The notes under the pieces were generated by a model, which was not told where the DNA came from, did no database searches, and saw only the letters and a program-made list of their open reading frames with translations. Shown piece after piece: positions 25,333-36,546 of a stretch of 64,000 bases of DNA. The DNA is taken from assembly GCF_035325945.1 (NCBI RefSeq), contig NZ_DAOKYX010000001.1, forward strand, positions 310,001 to 374,000, given 5' to 3'. The DNA comes from Parvibaculum sp035325945. Its GTDB lineage: Bacteria > Pseudomonadota > Alphaproteobacteria > Parvibaculales > Parvibaculaceae. Every line of letters starts with the position of its first letter. Position 1 is the first letter of the stretch. Position numbers and translations under genes: made by a program.

Positions 25333-25863
25333 TCAGCCACCCTGCATAGCTGCGGCAAGTGCCGCTCGAAGGGGCCTCGCGGCCCCTTCGTCATATGCGA
25401 CGAGGATGACGCGCTTCGGCCAGTCATGCGCGGCGAGATGGTCATGCACGGCGCCGACGGCGATGCGGGCGGCGTCAGCCGGCGGATAGCCGAATATGCC
25501 GGTCGAGATCGCGGGGAAGGCGACGCTTTCGAAATGCCGCTGGGCGGCGATTTCGAGCGCGCTGCGGTAGCAGGAGGCGAGAAGCGCCGCCTCTCCCCGT
25601 CCGCCGCCATGCCAGACCGGGCCTACGCAATGCAGGATCCAGTTCGCCTTGAGCCCGTGCCCCTGCGTCAACCGGCACTCGCCCGTGGGACAGCCGCCGA
25701 GCGCCCGGCATTCGCCCACAAGCTCCGGCCCCGCCGCGCGGAAAATCGCGCCGCAGACACCGCCGCCCGGCGCCAGCGCCTCATTGGCCGCATTGGCGAT
25801 TGCGGTGACATCGAGCCTGGTGATGTCTCCGACATGAAGTTCGATACCTGGAACCCGTGTCAT
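25333..25863 (-). CDS. macro domain protein (O-acetyl-ADP-ribose deacetylase-like)
   Basis: A 176-residue stand-alone macro domain. GDITRLDVTAIANAANEAL, GGGVCGAIFRAAG and AFPAISTGIFGYPPADAA are the ADP-ribose-binding loops of the YmdB/MacroD type, which hydrolyses O-acetyl-ADP-ribose and removes ADP-ribose from acidic side chains. GAGG lies 6 nt before the ATG. There is no ADP-ribosyltransferase or toxin next to it, so a toxin-antitoxin role is not indicated. It is convergent with the chemoreceptor and divergent from MAPEG. Confidence 0.92.
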   Translation of the reverse strand: MTRVPGIELHVGDITRLDVTAIANAANEALAPGGGVCGAIFRAAGPELVGECRALGGCPTGECRLTQGHGLKANWILHCVGPVWHGGGRGEAALLASCYRSALEIAAQRHFESVAFPAISTGIFGYPPADAARIAVGAVHDHLAAHDWPKRVILVAYDEGAARPLRAALAAAMQGG

Positions 25864-25956
25864 AATTACCTCGCCGTGCTAGCGTTTGCCGCACAGAAAA
25901 CGAATCACGCCCGGGCCCTACCGAACGCCCAAGCGCGATCATCCCCGGAGGGCCTC

Positions 25957-26358
25957 ATGCTGAACTATTCACTTGAGATCGTCGGCGTCTATGTCGGTCT
26001 CAACCTGCTGATCAATCTGTTCCTTGCCTATCGCGTCTCGGCGAACCGGGTGCGGAGCAATGTGATGACGGGCACGGGCGAGGACGAAAGGCTCTACAAC
26101 GCCAATCGCGCCCACATCGTCAATGTGGAGTATACGCCGATCGGCCTCATCGGCCTCGTCGCGCTGCATCTGCTTTCATCCTCGATCTACATCATTCACA
26201 TCGCCGGCATCTGCCTGACCGTCGGCCGCATTCTGCATGCGATCGGGCTCAGCCAGGCCGCACGCATCTCGACGCCGCCGCGCCTCATCGGCACCGTGCT
26301 CACCTGGCTCGGCCAGCTCGTCGCGGGCATCGCCTGCCTCTATTACGCGGTGATGTAA
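25957..26358 (+). CDS. MAPEG family membrane protein
   Basis: A 133-residue protein with four predicted helices of the MAPEG fold (glutathione S-transferase/eicosanoid-type). The motif NANRAHIVNVEYTPIGLIG matches the family signature around residues 47-65, with Arg and Glu likely binding glutathione. ATG 25957 is preceded by CGGAGG 4 nt away; the much longer open frame upstream lies over the macro gene and is not coding. A strong terminator follows at 26383. The substrate is unknown. Confidence 0.9.
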   Translation: MLNYSLEIVGVYVGLNLLINLFLAYRVSANRVRSNVMTGTGEDERLYNANRAHIVNVEYTPIGLIGLVALHLLSSSIYIIHIAGICLTVGRILHAIGLSQAARISTPPRLIGTVLTWLGQLVAGIACLYYAVM

Positions 26359-26382
26359 GCCACCCGCCTGCCTTTTCCGAAC

Positions 26383-26416
26383 GGGCTCCGATCTGTATAA
26401 GGGTCGGAGCCCTTTT
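26383..26416 (+). terminator. intrinsic terminator after MAPEG
   Basis: GGGCTCCGA (26383-26391) pairs with TCGGAGCCC (26404-26412), followed directly by TTTT. Loop of 12 nt. It separates MAPEG from the pmbA operon. Confidence 0.8.
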
Positions 26417-26449
26417 CATTCGGGCCTTTCCATCCAGCAGAGTACCGAA

Positions 26450-27823
26450 ATGGCCAGAACCGGGACCAAGCCGCCTTCCGAAATCGCAGGCAGCGTCGTC
26501 GATGCCGCCGCCATGCTGGTCGAGCGAGCGCTGCAGGCGGGCGCGGACGCCGCCGAAGCCATCGTCTTCGAGGGCCAGTCGCTCGGCGTTTCCTGGCGGC
26601 TCGGCAAGCTCGAGGATGTCGAGCGCTCGGAAGGGCGCGATGTCGGGCTGCGCGTCTTCATCGGAAGCCGGCAGGCCGTCGTCTCGACAACCGATCTTTC
26701 CGAACGCTCGCTAGGCCCGCTCGTCGAGCGTGTCGTCGCCATGGCGCGGGTCGCGCCGGAAGACCCTTACGCCGGGCTCGCCGATCCCGATCTGCTCGCA
26801 AGCTCATGGCCCGACCTCGAAATCGACGATCCCTCGTCCGCGCCGACAGCCGAGGCGCTCGCAGCCAGCGCGGCCGAAGCCGAGGAAGCGGCGCTTGCCG
26901 TGAAGGGTGTCACCAATTCCGGCGGCGCGGGCGCGCAATGGGGCCGCTCCGGCATGGCGCTCGTCACCAGCGGCGGCTTTTCGGGCGCCTATTCGGGCAC
27001 GTCCTTCTCCGTCTCCTGCTCGGTGCTCGCGGGCGAAGGCACGCGAATGGAACGCGACTACGACTATTCGTCGGCGCGCCACCTCGCCGACCTCGATGCG
27101 CCCGCCCGGATCGGCCGCTCGGCGGGCGAGCGCGCCGTCCGGCGGCTCGATCCGCGCAAGGTCAGGTCGCAGGCGGTTCCCATCGTGTACGATCCGCGCG
27201 TCTCGGCGGGGCTCGTCGGCCATTTCGCGGGCGCCATATCGGGCGCGGCCATCACGCGCAAGACGAGCTTCCTCCAGCACGCCATGGGCAAGCCGGTCTT
27301 TGCGCCCGGCATCGAGATCGTGGACGATCCGCATCGCAAGCGCGGCCTGCGCTCCAAGCCCTTCGATGGCGAGGGGGTGCGGAACCGCGCCATGAAGCTC
27401 ATCGAGAACGGCACGCTCACGACCTGGCTTCTCGACACGGCATCGGCCCGCCAGCTCGGCCTCAGATCGACGGGGCACGCGGCGCGGGGCGCGGGCGGAC
27501 CGCCCTCGCCCTCGACAACCAATCTCTACATGGCGCCGGGCAAGCTCTCGCCCGAAGCGCTGATCGCCGACATCCAGCAAGGGCTCTACGTCACCGAACT
27601 CATCGGCATGGGCGTCAATGGCGTCACCGGCGATTACAGTCGCGGCGCCTCGGGCTTCTGGATCGAGAACGGCAAGATCGGTTTCCCGGTGAGCGAGATC
27701 ACCGTTGCGGGCAACCTCAAGGAAATGTTCCTGCACATGACGCCCGCGAACGATCTCGTCTTCCGCTATGCGACCAACGCGCCCACCATCCGCGTCGAGG
27801 GAATGACCGTTGCAGGCATGTGA
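26450..27823 (+). CDS. pmbA: TldE/PmbA family metalloprotease subunit
   Basis: A 457-residue TldD/PmbA-family protein. In E. coli TldD-TldE forms a heterodimeric zinc protease that matures peptide antibiotics and degrades CcdA. The TldE half has no zinc site, and this protein lacks the HExxxD motif of TldD, so it is the TldE/PmbA partner. GMGVNGVTGDYSRGASGFWIENG near the C-terminus is the family hallmark. It overlaps cysQ by 14 nt. The pair is commonly found at the head of LPS gene clusters in Hyphomicrobiales, as here; no tldD is present in the window. Confidence 0.92.
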   Translation: MARTGTKPPSEIAGSVVDAAAMLVERALQAGADAAEAIVFEGQSLGVSWRLGKLEDVERSEGRDVGLRVFIGSRQAVVSTTDLSERSLGPLVERVVAMARVAPEDPYAGLADPDLLASSWPDLEIDDPSSAPTAEALAASAAEAEEAALAVKGVTNSGGAGAQWGRSGMALVTSGGFSGAYSGTSFSVSCSVLAGEGTRMERDYDYSSARHLADLDAPARIGRSAGERAVRRLDPRKVRSQAVPIVYDPRVSAGLVGHFAGAISGAAITRKTSFLQHAMGKPVFAPGIEIVDDPHRKRGLRSKPFDGEGVRNRAMKLIENGTLTTWLLDTASARQLGLRSTGHAARGAGGPPSPSTTNLYMAPGKLSPEALIADIQQGLYVTELIGMGVNGVTGDYSRGASGFWIENGKIGFPVSEITVAGNLKEMFLHMTPANDLVFRYATNAPTIRVEGMTVAGM

Positions 27824-28625
27824 GGTTTCGTCTCCGTCACGCGAAGAAGATCGCGCCGCCATGCTGGCCGCGGTGCGCGAGGCAGGCATCCTGGCGCTCG
27901 GCTTCTACCGGACCGACCTCAAGAAATGGATCAAGGGCGGCGACAGCATCGTCACCGAGGCCGACATCGCGGTCAACGAACTGCTTCAGAAGAAGCTTGC
28001 CGTCGAGCGCCCCGACTATGGCTGGCTCTCCGAGGAAACGGAGGACGACCATCTCCGCCTCACCCGTTCGCGCGTCTGGGTCGTCGATCCGATCGACGGC
28101 ACACGCGCCTTTGCCAAGGGCAAGCCGCATTTCGTCATTTCGGTGGCGCTGGTCGAGAACGGGGCGCCAGTGCTCGGCGCGCTTTTCAATCCGGCAACGG
28201 ATGAATTTTTCGAGGCCAGCGCGGGCGGCGGCGCGCGGCTGAACGGGGCGTCCATTCACGTCACCGACCGGGCGTCGATCGCGGGCTGCCGCATGGCATC
28301 GCACCTCACGCTCTTCCGTCACCCGGCCTGGAAGGAACCCTGGCCCGAAATGGAGATGATCGAACGCAATTCGGTCGCCTACCGGATCGCGCTCGTCGCC
28401 TGCGGTGCGGCCGATGCGGCGATGGCGCTCTCGGCCAAGAACGACTGGGATCTCGCCGCCGCCGATCTCATCGTCCGCGAGGCGGGCGGGCGGATGACCA
28501 GCCATGACGGAAGGCCGCTCGTCTATAATCGCGAATTGCCCCGGCACAGAAGCCTGATCGCCGCGGGCCCCCGGCTCCACGAGGCGCTCTCTGCCCGCGT
28601 CGGAGGGCTGACGCTTCCATCCTGA
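27810..28625 (+). CDS. CysQ-type inositol monophosphatase family protein
   Basis: A 271-residue metal-dependent phosphatase. The Li-sensitive phosphatase motifs are present: DPIDGTRAF (near residue 95) and the C-terminal WDLAAADLIVREAGG (near 212); GGDSIVTEADIAVNE supplies an early acidic residue. CysQ hydrolyses 3'-phosphoadenosine 5'-phosphate; inositol phosphatase activity is the alternative. Translation probably starts at TTG 27810, because GAGGGA lies 8 nt upstream, inside the end of pmbA; ATG 27861 is a shorter option. It is the second gene of the pmbA operon. Confidence 0.88.
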   Translation: MQACEVSSPSREEDRAAMLAAVREAGILALGFYRTDLKKWIKGGDSIVTEADIAVNELLQKKLAVERPDYGWLSEETEDDHLRLTRSRVWVVDPIDGTRAFAKGKPHFVISVALVENGAPVLGALFNPATDEFFEASAGGGARLNGASIHVTDRASIAGCRMASHLTLFRHPAWKEPWPEMEMIERNSVAYRIALVACGAADAAMALSAKNDWDLAAADLIVREAGGRMTSHDGRPLVYNRELPRHRSLIAAGPRLHEALSARVGGLTLPS

Positions 28626-28789
28626 GATGGCGTCCCGCAAGCGCCCACACGGGCATGCGTCGGGCGGTTCGCATGGCGGAAAATTTCTCCGTTTCACCCC
28701 ACCAGAGCGGTTCATTCGTCGTTTCGTCGACCGGTGAAACCGTCTAGACTCCGCGCACCGAACCCGATGTTCCTGCGAGGCAACTACCC

Positions 28790-29041
28790 GTGCCCCGGCA
28801 ACTCCTGCATCTCGTTTTCGGCGGCGAGCTCGAAGATCTCGAACGAACGGATTTCCGGGATACGAGCAAGCTCGACATCGTCGGAATCTTTCCCGACTAT
28901 GCGAGCGCCTATGGCGCGTGGAAGACCGCCTCGCAGCGCAGCGTCGACAACGCCCATATGCGCTACTTCATCGTGCATCTGCACCGCCTGCTGAACCCCG
29001 GAGCGGAAGGGCCCGGAGCAGAACAGAAAGAGTCCGAATGA
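28790..29041 (+). CDS. DUF4170 small protein
   Basis: An 83-residue protein with the DUF4170 pattern LLHLVFGGELEDLERTDFRD followed by IVGIFPDYASAYGAWKTASQRSVDNAHMRYFIVHLHRLL. DUF4170 is found almost only in alphaproteobacteria, usually within LPS/Kdo gene clusters, and its role is unknown. It begins with GTG after a GAGG 10 nt upstream, and its stop overlaps the tspO start (ATGA). It resembles a small dodecin-like or ferredoxin-like alpha/beta fold, but this is only an impression. Confidence 0.88.
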   Translation: MPRQLLHLVFGGELEDLERTDFRDTSKLDIVGIFPDYASAYGAWKTASQRSVDNAHMRYFIVHLHRLLNPGAEGPGAEQKESE

Positions 29042-29562
29042 CCCGCACCGCCCCCGGCACGGAGCCCCAGACGAGGACGCCCGGCGTCGCCATCTCCATC
29101 CTTCTCCTCTTCGGATTTCTCGCCTTCGTTTTCATCTTCGCGGCCATATCGGGCAAGATAACCGCCGCCAATCTCGGGGGCTGGTATGCCGGCCTTGCAA
29201 AGCCGGCCCTGACGCCCGCCGACTGGGTCTTTCCCGTCGTCTGGAATTTTCTCTACCTGCTCATAGCGATCTCGGGCTGGCTCGTCTGGCGGACGGCGGG
29301 AGGCTTCACGGCGGCGGGGCCCGCCATGGCGCTCTTTGCCGCGCAGATGATGTTCAATTTCGCCTGGAGCGTCCTCTTCTTCGGCCTGCACAGCCTCGGA
29401 GCCGCCGTCATCGAGGTCCTGTTTCTGGTGCTGGCGATCACGGCCACCATCGTCGCCTTCTGGCGGATCAGCGCGCTCGCCGCGGCATTATTGCTGCCCT
29501 ATCTTGCCTGGACGCTCTTTGCCACCTATCTCACGGCTGCCGTCTGGCTTCTCAACCGCTGA
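29038..29562 (+). CDS. tspO: TspO/MBR family protein
   Basis: A 174-residue membrane protein with five helices. WYAGLAKPALTPADWVFPVVWNFLY (near 46-70) and the C-terminal AWTLFATYLTAAVWLLNR are the TspO signatures, with the Trp-rich ligand pocket. TspO binds porphyrins and can control tetrapyrrole efflux or stress signalling. Its first 25 residues are a polar extension. It is translationally coupled to DUF4170. Its place between the envelope genes is unusual, as TspO more often sits beside carotenoid or photosynthesis genes. Confidence 0.9.
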   Translation: MTRTAPGTEPQTRTPGVAISILLLFGFLAFVFIFAAISGKITAANLGGWYAGLAKPALTPADWVFPVVWNFLYLLIAISGWLVWRTAGGFTAAGPAMALFAAQMMFNFAWSVLFFGLHSLGAAVIEVLFLVLAITATIVAFWRISALAAALLLPYLAWTLFATYLTAAVWLLNR

Positions 29563-29726
29563 TGGCCGGTCACGGCCAGCGTGAAAAAAGCCAATCATCT
29601 CCGGCGTTTACCAATATCGCGGCATGGCCGCAGCGGTGGCGGGTCCCCCGGCTTCATGTTATGTTTCCGGGCAGCGGGGCCGATTTCGGGACAATTGTTT
29701 TCCGATGAGCGCGCCCCGCATCCCAT

Positions 29727-31615
<1,889 letters not shown>

Positions 31616-31619
<4 letters not shown>

Positions 31620-32374
31620 GCAGCGACATGTCGTTGGGTAAGCGCATACTGAAGAGTGAAACGGTTCAGACGACGATCGCCTTCGTCGCCGCCATGCTCA
31701 TCAAGCTCGTGCGCCGCACCAGCCGCTTCGAGGTCCGCCGCGGCGACATCGCCGCGCGCTTCTGGACGGGCGACGAACCCTTCATCGGCGCGACGTGGCA
31801 CGGGCAGAACCTGATCCTGCCGACCTTCTGGCACAACTGGCGCGAGATGCGCATTCTCGTCTCCCGCCACGGCGACGGCGAGATCGTCTCGAAGATCATG
31901 CATTTTCTGGGCGTCGGCACGATCCGCGGCTCGGGCGTGCCGAAGGGTGAGGAGCGGCGCGAGAAGTTCAAGGGCAAGGGAGGCGCGGGCGCATTGAGAG
32001 CGATGGTCCGCGCGCTCGGCGAAAACATTTCCGTCGGCATGACCGCCGATCTCCCGCCCGGACCGGCGCGGCGCGCGGGCGACGGGATCGTCATGCTGGC
32101 GCGGCTTTCAGGCTGCCCCATCGTGCCCGTTGCGGCAACGACACGCGCCCGCGTGCAGCTCAACAACTGGGACAAGTTCACGATCAATCTGCCCTTCTCC
32201 AAGGGCGCGCTGGTCTGGGGCGAACCCATCTATGTCGCGCGCGATGCCGATCCCGAAACGCTCGAAGATGCGCGCCGCCGCGTCGAGGAAGGGCTCAATG
32301 CCGTCACGGCCGAGGCCGATCAGATCGTCGGCCGCGCGCCGCGAAGAGCGGCCAACGGAGCGGCAGTGCATTGA
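31616..32374 (+). CDS. DUF374 lysophospholipid acyltransferase-like protein
   Basis: A 252-residue member of the DUF374/PlsC-like group. GATWHGQNLILPTFW (near 59) carries the His of the acyltransferase HX4D-like motif in altered form, and MTADLPPGPARRAGDGIVMLARLSGCPIVPVA matches the second conserved block. It may add a secondary acyl chain in the lipid A pathway, given its site between msbA and waaA. Enzymatic activity is not proven for the family in general. Its TGA overlaps the TTG start of waaA. Confidence 0.85.
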
Positions 32375-33714
32375 CGACCCCGGCGCCGCGCAGTTCCTCC
32401 CGCCACGGCTCGTTCGGACTCGCCGCATACAGGCTGGCGACGCGCGCCGTGCGCCCTGTCATCCCGCTCCTTCTTGCGGCGCGCATGCGGCGCGGCAAGG
32501 AGGATGCGCAACGCCTCGCGGAACGCTGCGGCATCGCCTCGCGCGAGCGGCCGCATGGCAAGCTCGTCTGGATTCATGCGGCGAGCGTCGGCGAATCCCT
32601 TTCCGTGCTGCCGCTCATCGAAAAACTGACCACGGCGCGTGACGATCTTCATGTGCTGCTGACCACCGGCACGGTCACATCCGCCCGCCTCATGGCCGAG
32701 CGCCTGCCCGAAGAGGTGCTGCACCAGTTCGCGGTTCTCGATCACCCGGAATACACGGCCCGTTTCCTCGATTACTGGAAGCCCGATCTCGCGGTCTGGG
32801 TCGAGTCCGAATTCTGGCCCAATCTCATTGTCGCCACGCATGAACGCCACATTCCGCTCGCGCTCATCAATGCGCGCATCACGGAAAAATCCTTTCGGGG
32901 CTGGCAGCGCTTTCCGGCCATGATCGCCGATCTCCTTAGCCGCTTCTCCCTCGTCCTCGCGCAGGATGCCGCAAGCGCCCGCAGGCTCATGACACTCGGC
33001 GCGGCAGAAGTCGGCACGCCCGGCAATCTGAAGCACGATGCCACGCCGCTCACCGCCGACGAGACGGAGCTTCAGCGTCTGCGCGCCGCCATCGGCAACC
33101 GCCCGCTCTGGCTCGCCTCGAACACGCATGACGGCGAGGAAGCGATTGCCGCCGAAATCCATGAGCGTCTTTCTCGCGCGCGGCCCGACCTTCTCACCCT
33201 CATCGTGCCGCGTCACCCGGCGCGTGGCGGCGCAATTGCGGCGATGCTGAAAAAGCGCGGGCTCACTGTCGCGCGCCGCGCCGAAGGCGATGCGATCACG
33301 GCAGCAACCCATGTCTACATCGCCGACACGCTGGGCGAGCTGGGGCTTTTCTATCGCCTCGCCAGGATCGCCTTCATCGGCGGAACCATGGTCGACATTG
33401 GCGGACACAATCCCTTCGAGGCGGCGAGGCTCCATTGCGCGCTCATTGCCGGGCCGGTGAGCTTCAATTTCGAGGAAGCCTATTCGGCCTTCGAGCAGGC
33501 TGACGCGATGATCCGCATCGCCGATGCGCCCATGCTTGCCAGCGCCGTGGAAAGGTTGCTCACAGATGAGGAGGAATGCGAGCGCCGCGCCGCAGCGGCC
33601 GAGCGCATCGCGGCCCGATCCAATGGCGCGGTCGAGCGGACGGCGGAGGCGCTGCTTTCGCTTCTTCCGCCGCAGGAACCCGCACGGAGCGGAGGCGCCT
33701 TCGCCCATGCATGA
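32371..33714 (+). CDS. waaA: Kdo transferase WaaA
   Basis: A GT-B glycosyltransferase, 447 residues, that transfers Kdo from CMP-Kdo onto the lipid A precursor at the inner leaflet. IHAASVGESLS (near 68) contains the catalytic Glu region, and VESEFWPNLI, NLKHDATPL and GGHNPFEAARLHCALIAGP are family motifs. The start is TTG 32371 within the stop of the DUF374 gene. The gene runs straight into lpxK with an 8-nt overlap, so lipid A phosphorylation and Kdo addition are co-expressed. Confidence 0.95.
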   Translation: MTTPAPRSSSRHGSFGLAAYRLATRAVRPVIPLLLAARMRRGKEDAQRLAERCGIASRERPHGKLVWIHAASVGESLSVLPLIEKLTTARDDLHVLLTTGTVTSARLMAERLPEEVLHQFAVLDHPEYTARFLDYWKPDLAVWVESEFWPNLIVATHERHIPLALINARITEKSFRGWQRFPAMIADLLSRFSLVLAQDAASARRLMTLGAAEVGTPGNLKHDATPLTADETELQRLRAAIGNRPLWLASNTHDGEEAIAAEIHERLSRARPDLLTLIVPRHPARGGAIAAMLKKRGLTVARRAEGDAITAATHVYIADTLGELGLFYRLARIAFIGGTMVDIGGHNPFEAARLHCALIAGPVSFNFEEAYSAFEQADAMIRIADAPMLASAVERLLTDEEECERRAAAAERIAARSNGAVERTAEALLSLLPPQEPARSGGAFAHA

Positions 33715-34741
33715 ACCGCGCTTCTGGCGGCAGGCGCCTGCCGGCACCCTTCCGATACTGCCGCGCCTCCTTGCGCCTGCGGCCTATGTCTACGGGCTTG
33801 CCGGGCGCATGCGCCGCCAGTTCACCCGCGCCGAACGCGCGGGCGCGCCCGTCATCTGCATCGGCAATATCTCGGCGGGCGGCACCGGAAAGACGCCGGT
33901 CGCGCTCGCGCTCGCGACCCATTTCATCGCGAAGGGCGAAGCTGTCCACTTTCTGACGCGCGGCTATGGCGGGCGCGAGAAGGGGCCGCACCGCGTCGAT
34001 CCGTCAACGGACGATGCCGCGCGGGTGGGTGACGAGCCCCTCCTCCTTGCGGCGGTTGCGCCCACATGGGTTTCCTCCGACCGCGTTCAGGGCGCCGCCG
34101 CCGCCGTGGAAGCGGGCGCGAAGCTCATCATCATGGATGACGGGTTCCAGAACCCGGCGCTCGAAAAGGATTTCTCGATCCTCATCGTCGATGCGGCGAC
34201 CGGCCTCGGCAATGGCAGGCTCATTCCGGCCGGTCCTTTGCGCGAGCGAATGGGCGACGCGCTCTCGCGCGCCAATGCGGTCATCAAGATCGGGCGCGGC
34301 CATGCCGCGGACGGTCTTGCCGCGCGCGCACGCGCTCATGCCATTCCGGTTTTCAAGGCCATCTTGCGCCCCGCGCCGGCGCCCGAACTCGACGGCTTGC
34401 CGGTCATCGCCTTTGCCGGCATCGGGCGCCCGGAGAAATTTTTCGCGACGCTGCGCGAACTACATGCCGAGATCGTGGCGAGCGAAAGCCATGCCGACCA
34501 TCACATGTATAGCGAGCGGGAGGCGACCGCCCTGCTGCAACGCGCACGCGACCTCAAGGCCGCCCTCGTCACCACGGAGAAGGATCGCGTCCGGCTGCTC
34601 GGCGCGCCGGAAGGCAGCGCAAGGGCCCAGCTCCGCGATGCGGTGAAAACCGTTACCATCGGTGCGCTGATCGATGACTTCCAGACCCTCGAAGCGCTGC
34701 TCGCCGAACAAATCAGGATCGCACGGCGGCGGACTGCCTGA
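33707..34741 (+). CDS. lpxK: tetraacyldisaccharide 4'-kinase LpxK
   Basis: A membrane-associated kinase, 344 residues, that phosphorylates the 4' position of the lipid A disaccharide. The P-loop reads GNISAGGTGKT (53-63) and LIIMDDGFQNPAL (near 147) holds the catalytic Asp pair. PVICIGNISAGG at the start of the P-loop is characteristic. The chosen start is ATG 33707 within the last codons of waaA; the longer open frame upstream overlaps waaA and has no ribosome site. Confidence 0.95.
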   Translation: MHEPRFWRQAPAGTLPILPRLLAPAAYVYGLAGRMRRQFTRAERAGAPVICIGNISAGGTGKTPVALALATHFIAKGEAVHFLTRGYGGREKGPHRVDPSTDDAARVGDEPLLLAAVAPTWVSSDRVQGAAAAVEAGAKLIIMDDGFQNPALEKDFSILIVDAATGLGNGRLIPAGPLRERMGDALSRANAVIKIGRGHAADGLAARARAHAIPVFKAILRPAPAPELDGLPVIAFAGIGRPEKFFATLRELHAEIVASESHADHHMYSEREATALLQRARDLKAALVTTEKDRVRLLGAPEGSARAQLRDAVKTVTIGALIDDFQTLEALLAEQIRIARRRTA

Positions 34742-34785
34742 TATAAGCTGGCGAACGCATAGAAAAGACCGGTGCCGAAACTGGC

Positions 34786-35664
34786 ATGAACAAGAACATA
34801 CAATACCGCCTCGAAGCGGTGGCGCTGCGGGTGATGCTCGCCTTCTGCCGTATCCTCGGTCTCGATCGCTCATCCGCGCTCGGCGGATGGCTCGGGCACA
34901 CGCTGGGGCCAAGGCTCGGCATCTCGCGGCGTGCCAGAGGCAATATCGCGCGCGCCATGCCGGAGCTTTCGCCCGAGGCGATCGATCGCATCGTCGCCGG
35001 CATGTGGGACAATCTCGGACGGACGGCCTTTGAATATGCGCATCTCGACAAGTTCAGCCGGCCCGAGGAAAGCGCGCGGATGGAGATCATCGGCGCCGAA
35101 CCGCTGCTCGAACTGGCCAGGGCCGGTCAGGGCGCGCTCGTCGTTTCCGGCCATTTCGGCAATTGGGAGCTGATGCCGCTCGCCATGCGGCTCAAGGGCC
35201 TCGATGGAAGCGGGGTCTATCGCGCCGCGAACAATCCCTACGTCAACGAGTGGATGGTCGCCATGCGGCGCGAGCTGATCGTGCCGGAGCAGATCGCCAA
35301 GGGCCCGAAGGGTACGAGGCAACTCATCAAGGCTGTGCGCGAACATCGCTTCATCGGCATGCTCATCGACCAGAAGCTCAATGATGGCATCGAGGCACGG
35401 CTGTTCGGCCTTCCCGCCATGACGACGCCCTCGCCCGCGGGCCTCGCCGTGCGCTATGGCACGCCGATCTTTCCCGCCATCATAGAGCGCGTGCATGGCG
35501 CCAATTTCCGCCTCACCGTCTTCGACCGGATCGAGGTGAAGCAGGACGCCGAGATGAATTCGGAGATCGTGCGGATCACGCAGGCGCTCAATGATTTTCT
35601 GGAGGCCCGCATCCGCGAAAAGCCGGAAAACTGGTTCTGGCTGCATAATCGCTGGACGAACTGA
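34786..35664 (+). CDS. lipid A biosynthesis acyltransferase (LpxL/HtrB family)
   Basis: A 292-residue inner-membrane acyltransferase that adds a secondary acyl chain to lipid A. The catalytic HX4E motif is HFGNWE (His123, Glu128), and the family blocks GVYRAANNPYVNEWMVAMR and IDQKLNDGIEARLFGLPAMT are present. It follows lpxK by 44 bp and probably belongs to the same transcript. Whether it is the lauroyl or the very-long-chain acyl (LpxXL) enzyme cannot be told from sequence; no acpXL is adjacent. Confidence 0.9.
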   Translation: MNKNIQYRLEAVALRVMLAFCRILGLDRSSALGGWLGHTLGPRLGISRRARGNIARAMPELSPEAIDRIVAGMWDNLGRTAFEYAHLDKFSRPEESARMEIIGAEPLLELARAGQGALVVSGHFGNWELMPLAMRLKGLDGSGVYRAANNPYVNEWMVAMRRELIVPEQIAKGPKGTRQLIKAVREHRFIGMLIDQKLNDGIEARLFGLPAMTTPSPAGLAVRYGTPIFPAIIERVHGANFRLTVFDRIEVKQDAEMNSEIVRITQALNDFLEARIREKPENWFWLHNRWTN

Positions 35665-35691
35665 GGCCGCGCCCGGGCGGAGAGGCGAGGC

Positions 35692-36546
35692 TCAATCGCC
35701 GCCGACGGCGGTTCCCGGCACAGCACCCCGCGCGGCCACGCCCTTCACGAGCAGCGAGGGATCGACGCGCGCATCGCGCCACACCATGCCCCAGTGAAGA
35801 TGCGGGCCTGTCGCCCTTCCCGTCTTGCCGACGGCGCCGATGGGCTGGCCCTGCCGCACATGCTCGCCCTGCTTCACATCGATGCGCGACATATGCATCA
35901 TCATGCTGATGACGCCCTGCCCGTGGTCGATAAAGACGAGGCCGCCCTCGAAATACATGTCCGGCTCGGCAAGGCGCACGATACCATCGGCGGGCGCGAC
36001 GATGGCAGCGCCCGTCGGTGCCGCAACATCGACGCCGTAATGCGGATTTTTCGGCTGGCCGTTATAGACGCGCTGGCTGCCGAAAACGCCGGAGATCGTG
36101 CCCTTTGCGGGCCAGATGAAAGTTCCCGCGAACCATTCTTCATCGGTATCGACCGGCCGCGAAGCCGCCTTGAGCGCGATCTCGCGCCTGATGCGCGCCA
36201 TGGCCTCGGGCGGCGGCGTGACCAGCGCGGGCGCGATGCCCTCGATACGCTGGATGTTCCAGTCGCGCGGCGCGACCACGAGTTCCATCGTCTCGGTCTT
36301 GCCGCCGGGCGCGGTGACGGCGAGCGTCGCGCGCGGCCCGTGATCCCGGTCGAAGCCGATGGCGAAGAGCCCGCCGGCCGATACGGGAAGCGCCTTGCCG
36401 TCGAGCGCGACCTTCGCGCCGGGTTCCGTCCGGCCGATCACGAGCGAGCCCTGCTCGATCGCTCCCTTCAGCGTTGTTTCGGCGCGCGCCGACGAGGCCG
36501 CGGCGAGAATTGCCGAGACGAGCAGGAGGGCGCGGCCGAGCCTCAT
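35692..36546 (-). CDS. M23 family metallopeptidase (LytM)
   Basis: A 284-residue exported peptidoglycan hydrolase-like protein. A signal peptide ends ASSARAE (cleavage near residue 22). After a beta-rich N-domain, the LytM domain has all zinc residues: NPHYGVDVAA (His169, Asp173) and GPHLHW (His251), so it is probably active and cleaves cross-links in peptidoglycan, unlike degenerate EnvC-type activators. It lies downstream of DUF2093 with an ATGA overlap, forming a two-gene operon convergent with the LPS genes. Confidence 0.92.
   Translation of the reverse strand: MRLGRALLLVSAILAAASSARAETTLKGAIEQGSLVIGRTEPGAKVALDGKALPVSAGGLFAIGFDRDHGPRATLAVTAPGGKTETMELVVAPRDWNIQRIEGIAPALVTPPPEAMARIRREIALKAASRPVDTDEEWFAGTFIWPAKGTISGVFGSQRVYNGQPKNPHYGVDVAAPTGAAIVAPADGIVRLAEPDMYFEGGLVFIDHGQGVISMMMHMSRIDVKQGEHVRQGQPIGAVGKTGRATGPHLHWGMVWRDARVDPSLLVKGVAARGAVPGTAVGGD

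Noticed and set aside
25333..25863. Toxin-antitoxin or ADP-ribosylation defence system around the macro domain gene
   Set aside because: There is no ADP-ribosyltransferase or small partner gene beside it; the neighbours are a chemoreceptor and MAPEG.
25426..25956. A plus-strand extension of MAPEG over the macro domain gene
   Set aside because: It is antisense to a conserved macro domain, and MAPEG starts at 25957 after CGGAGG.
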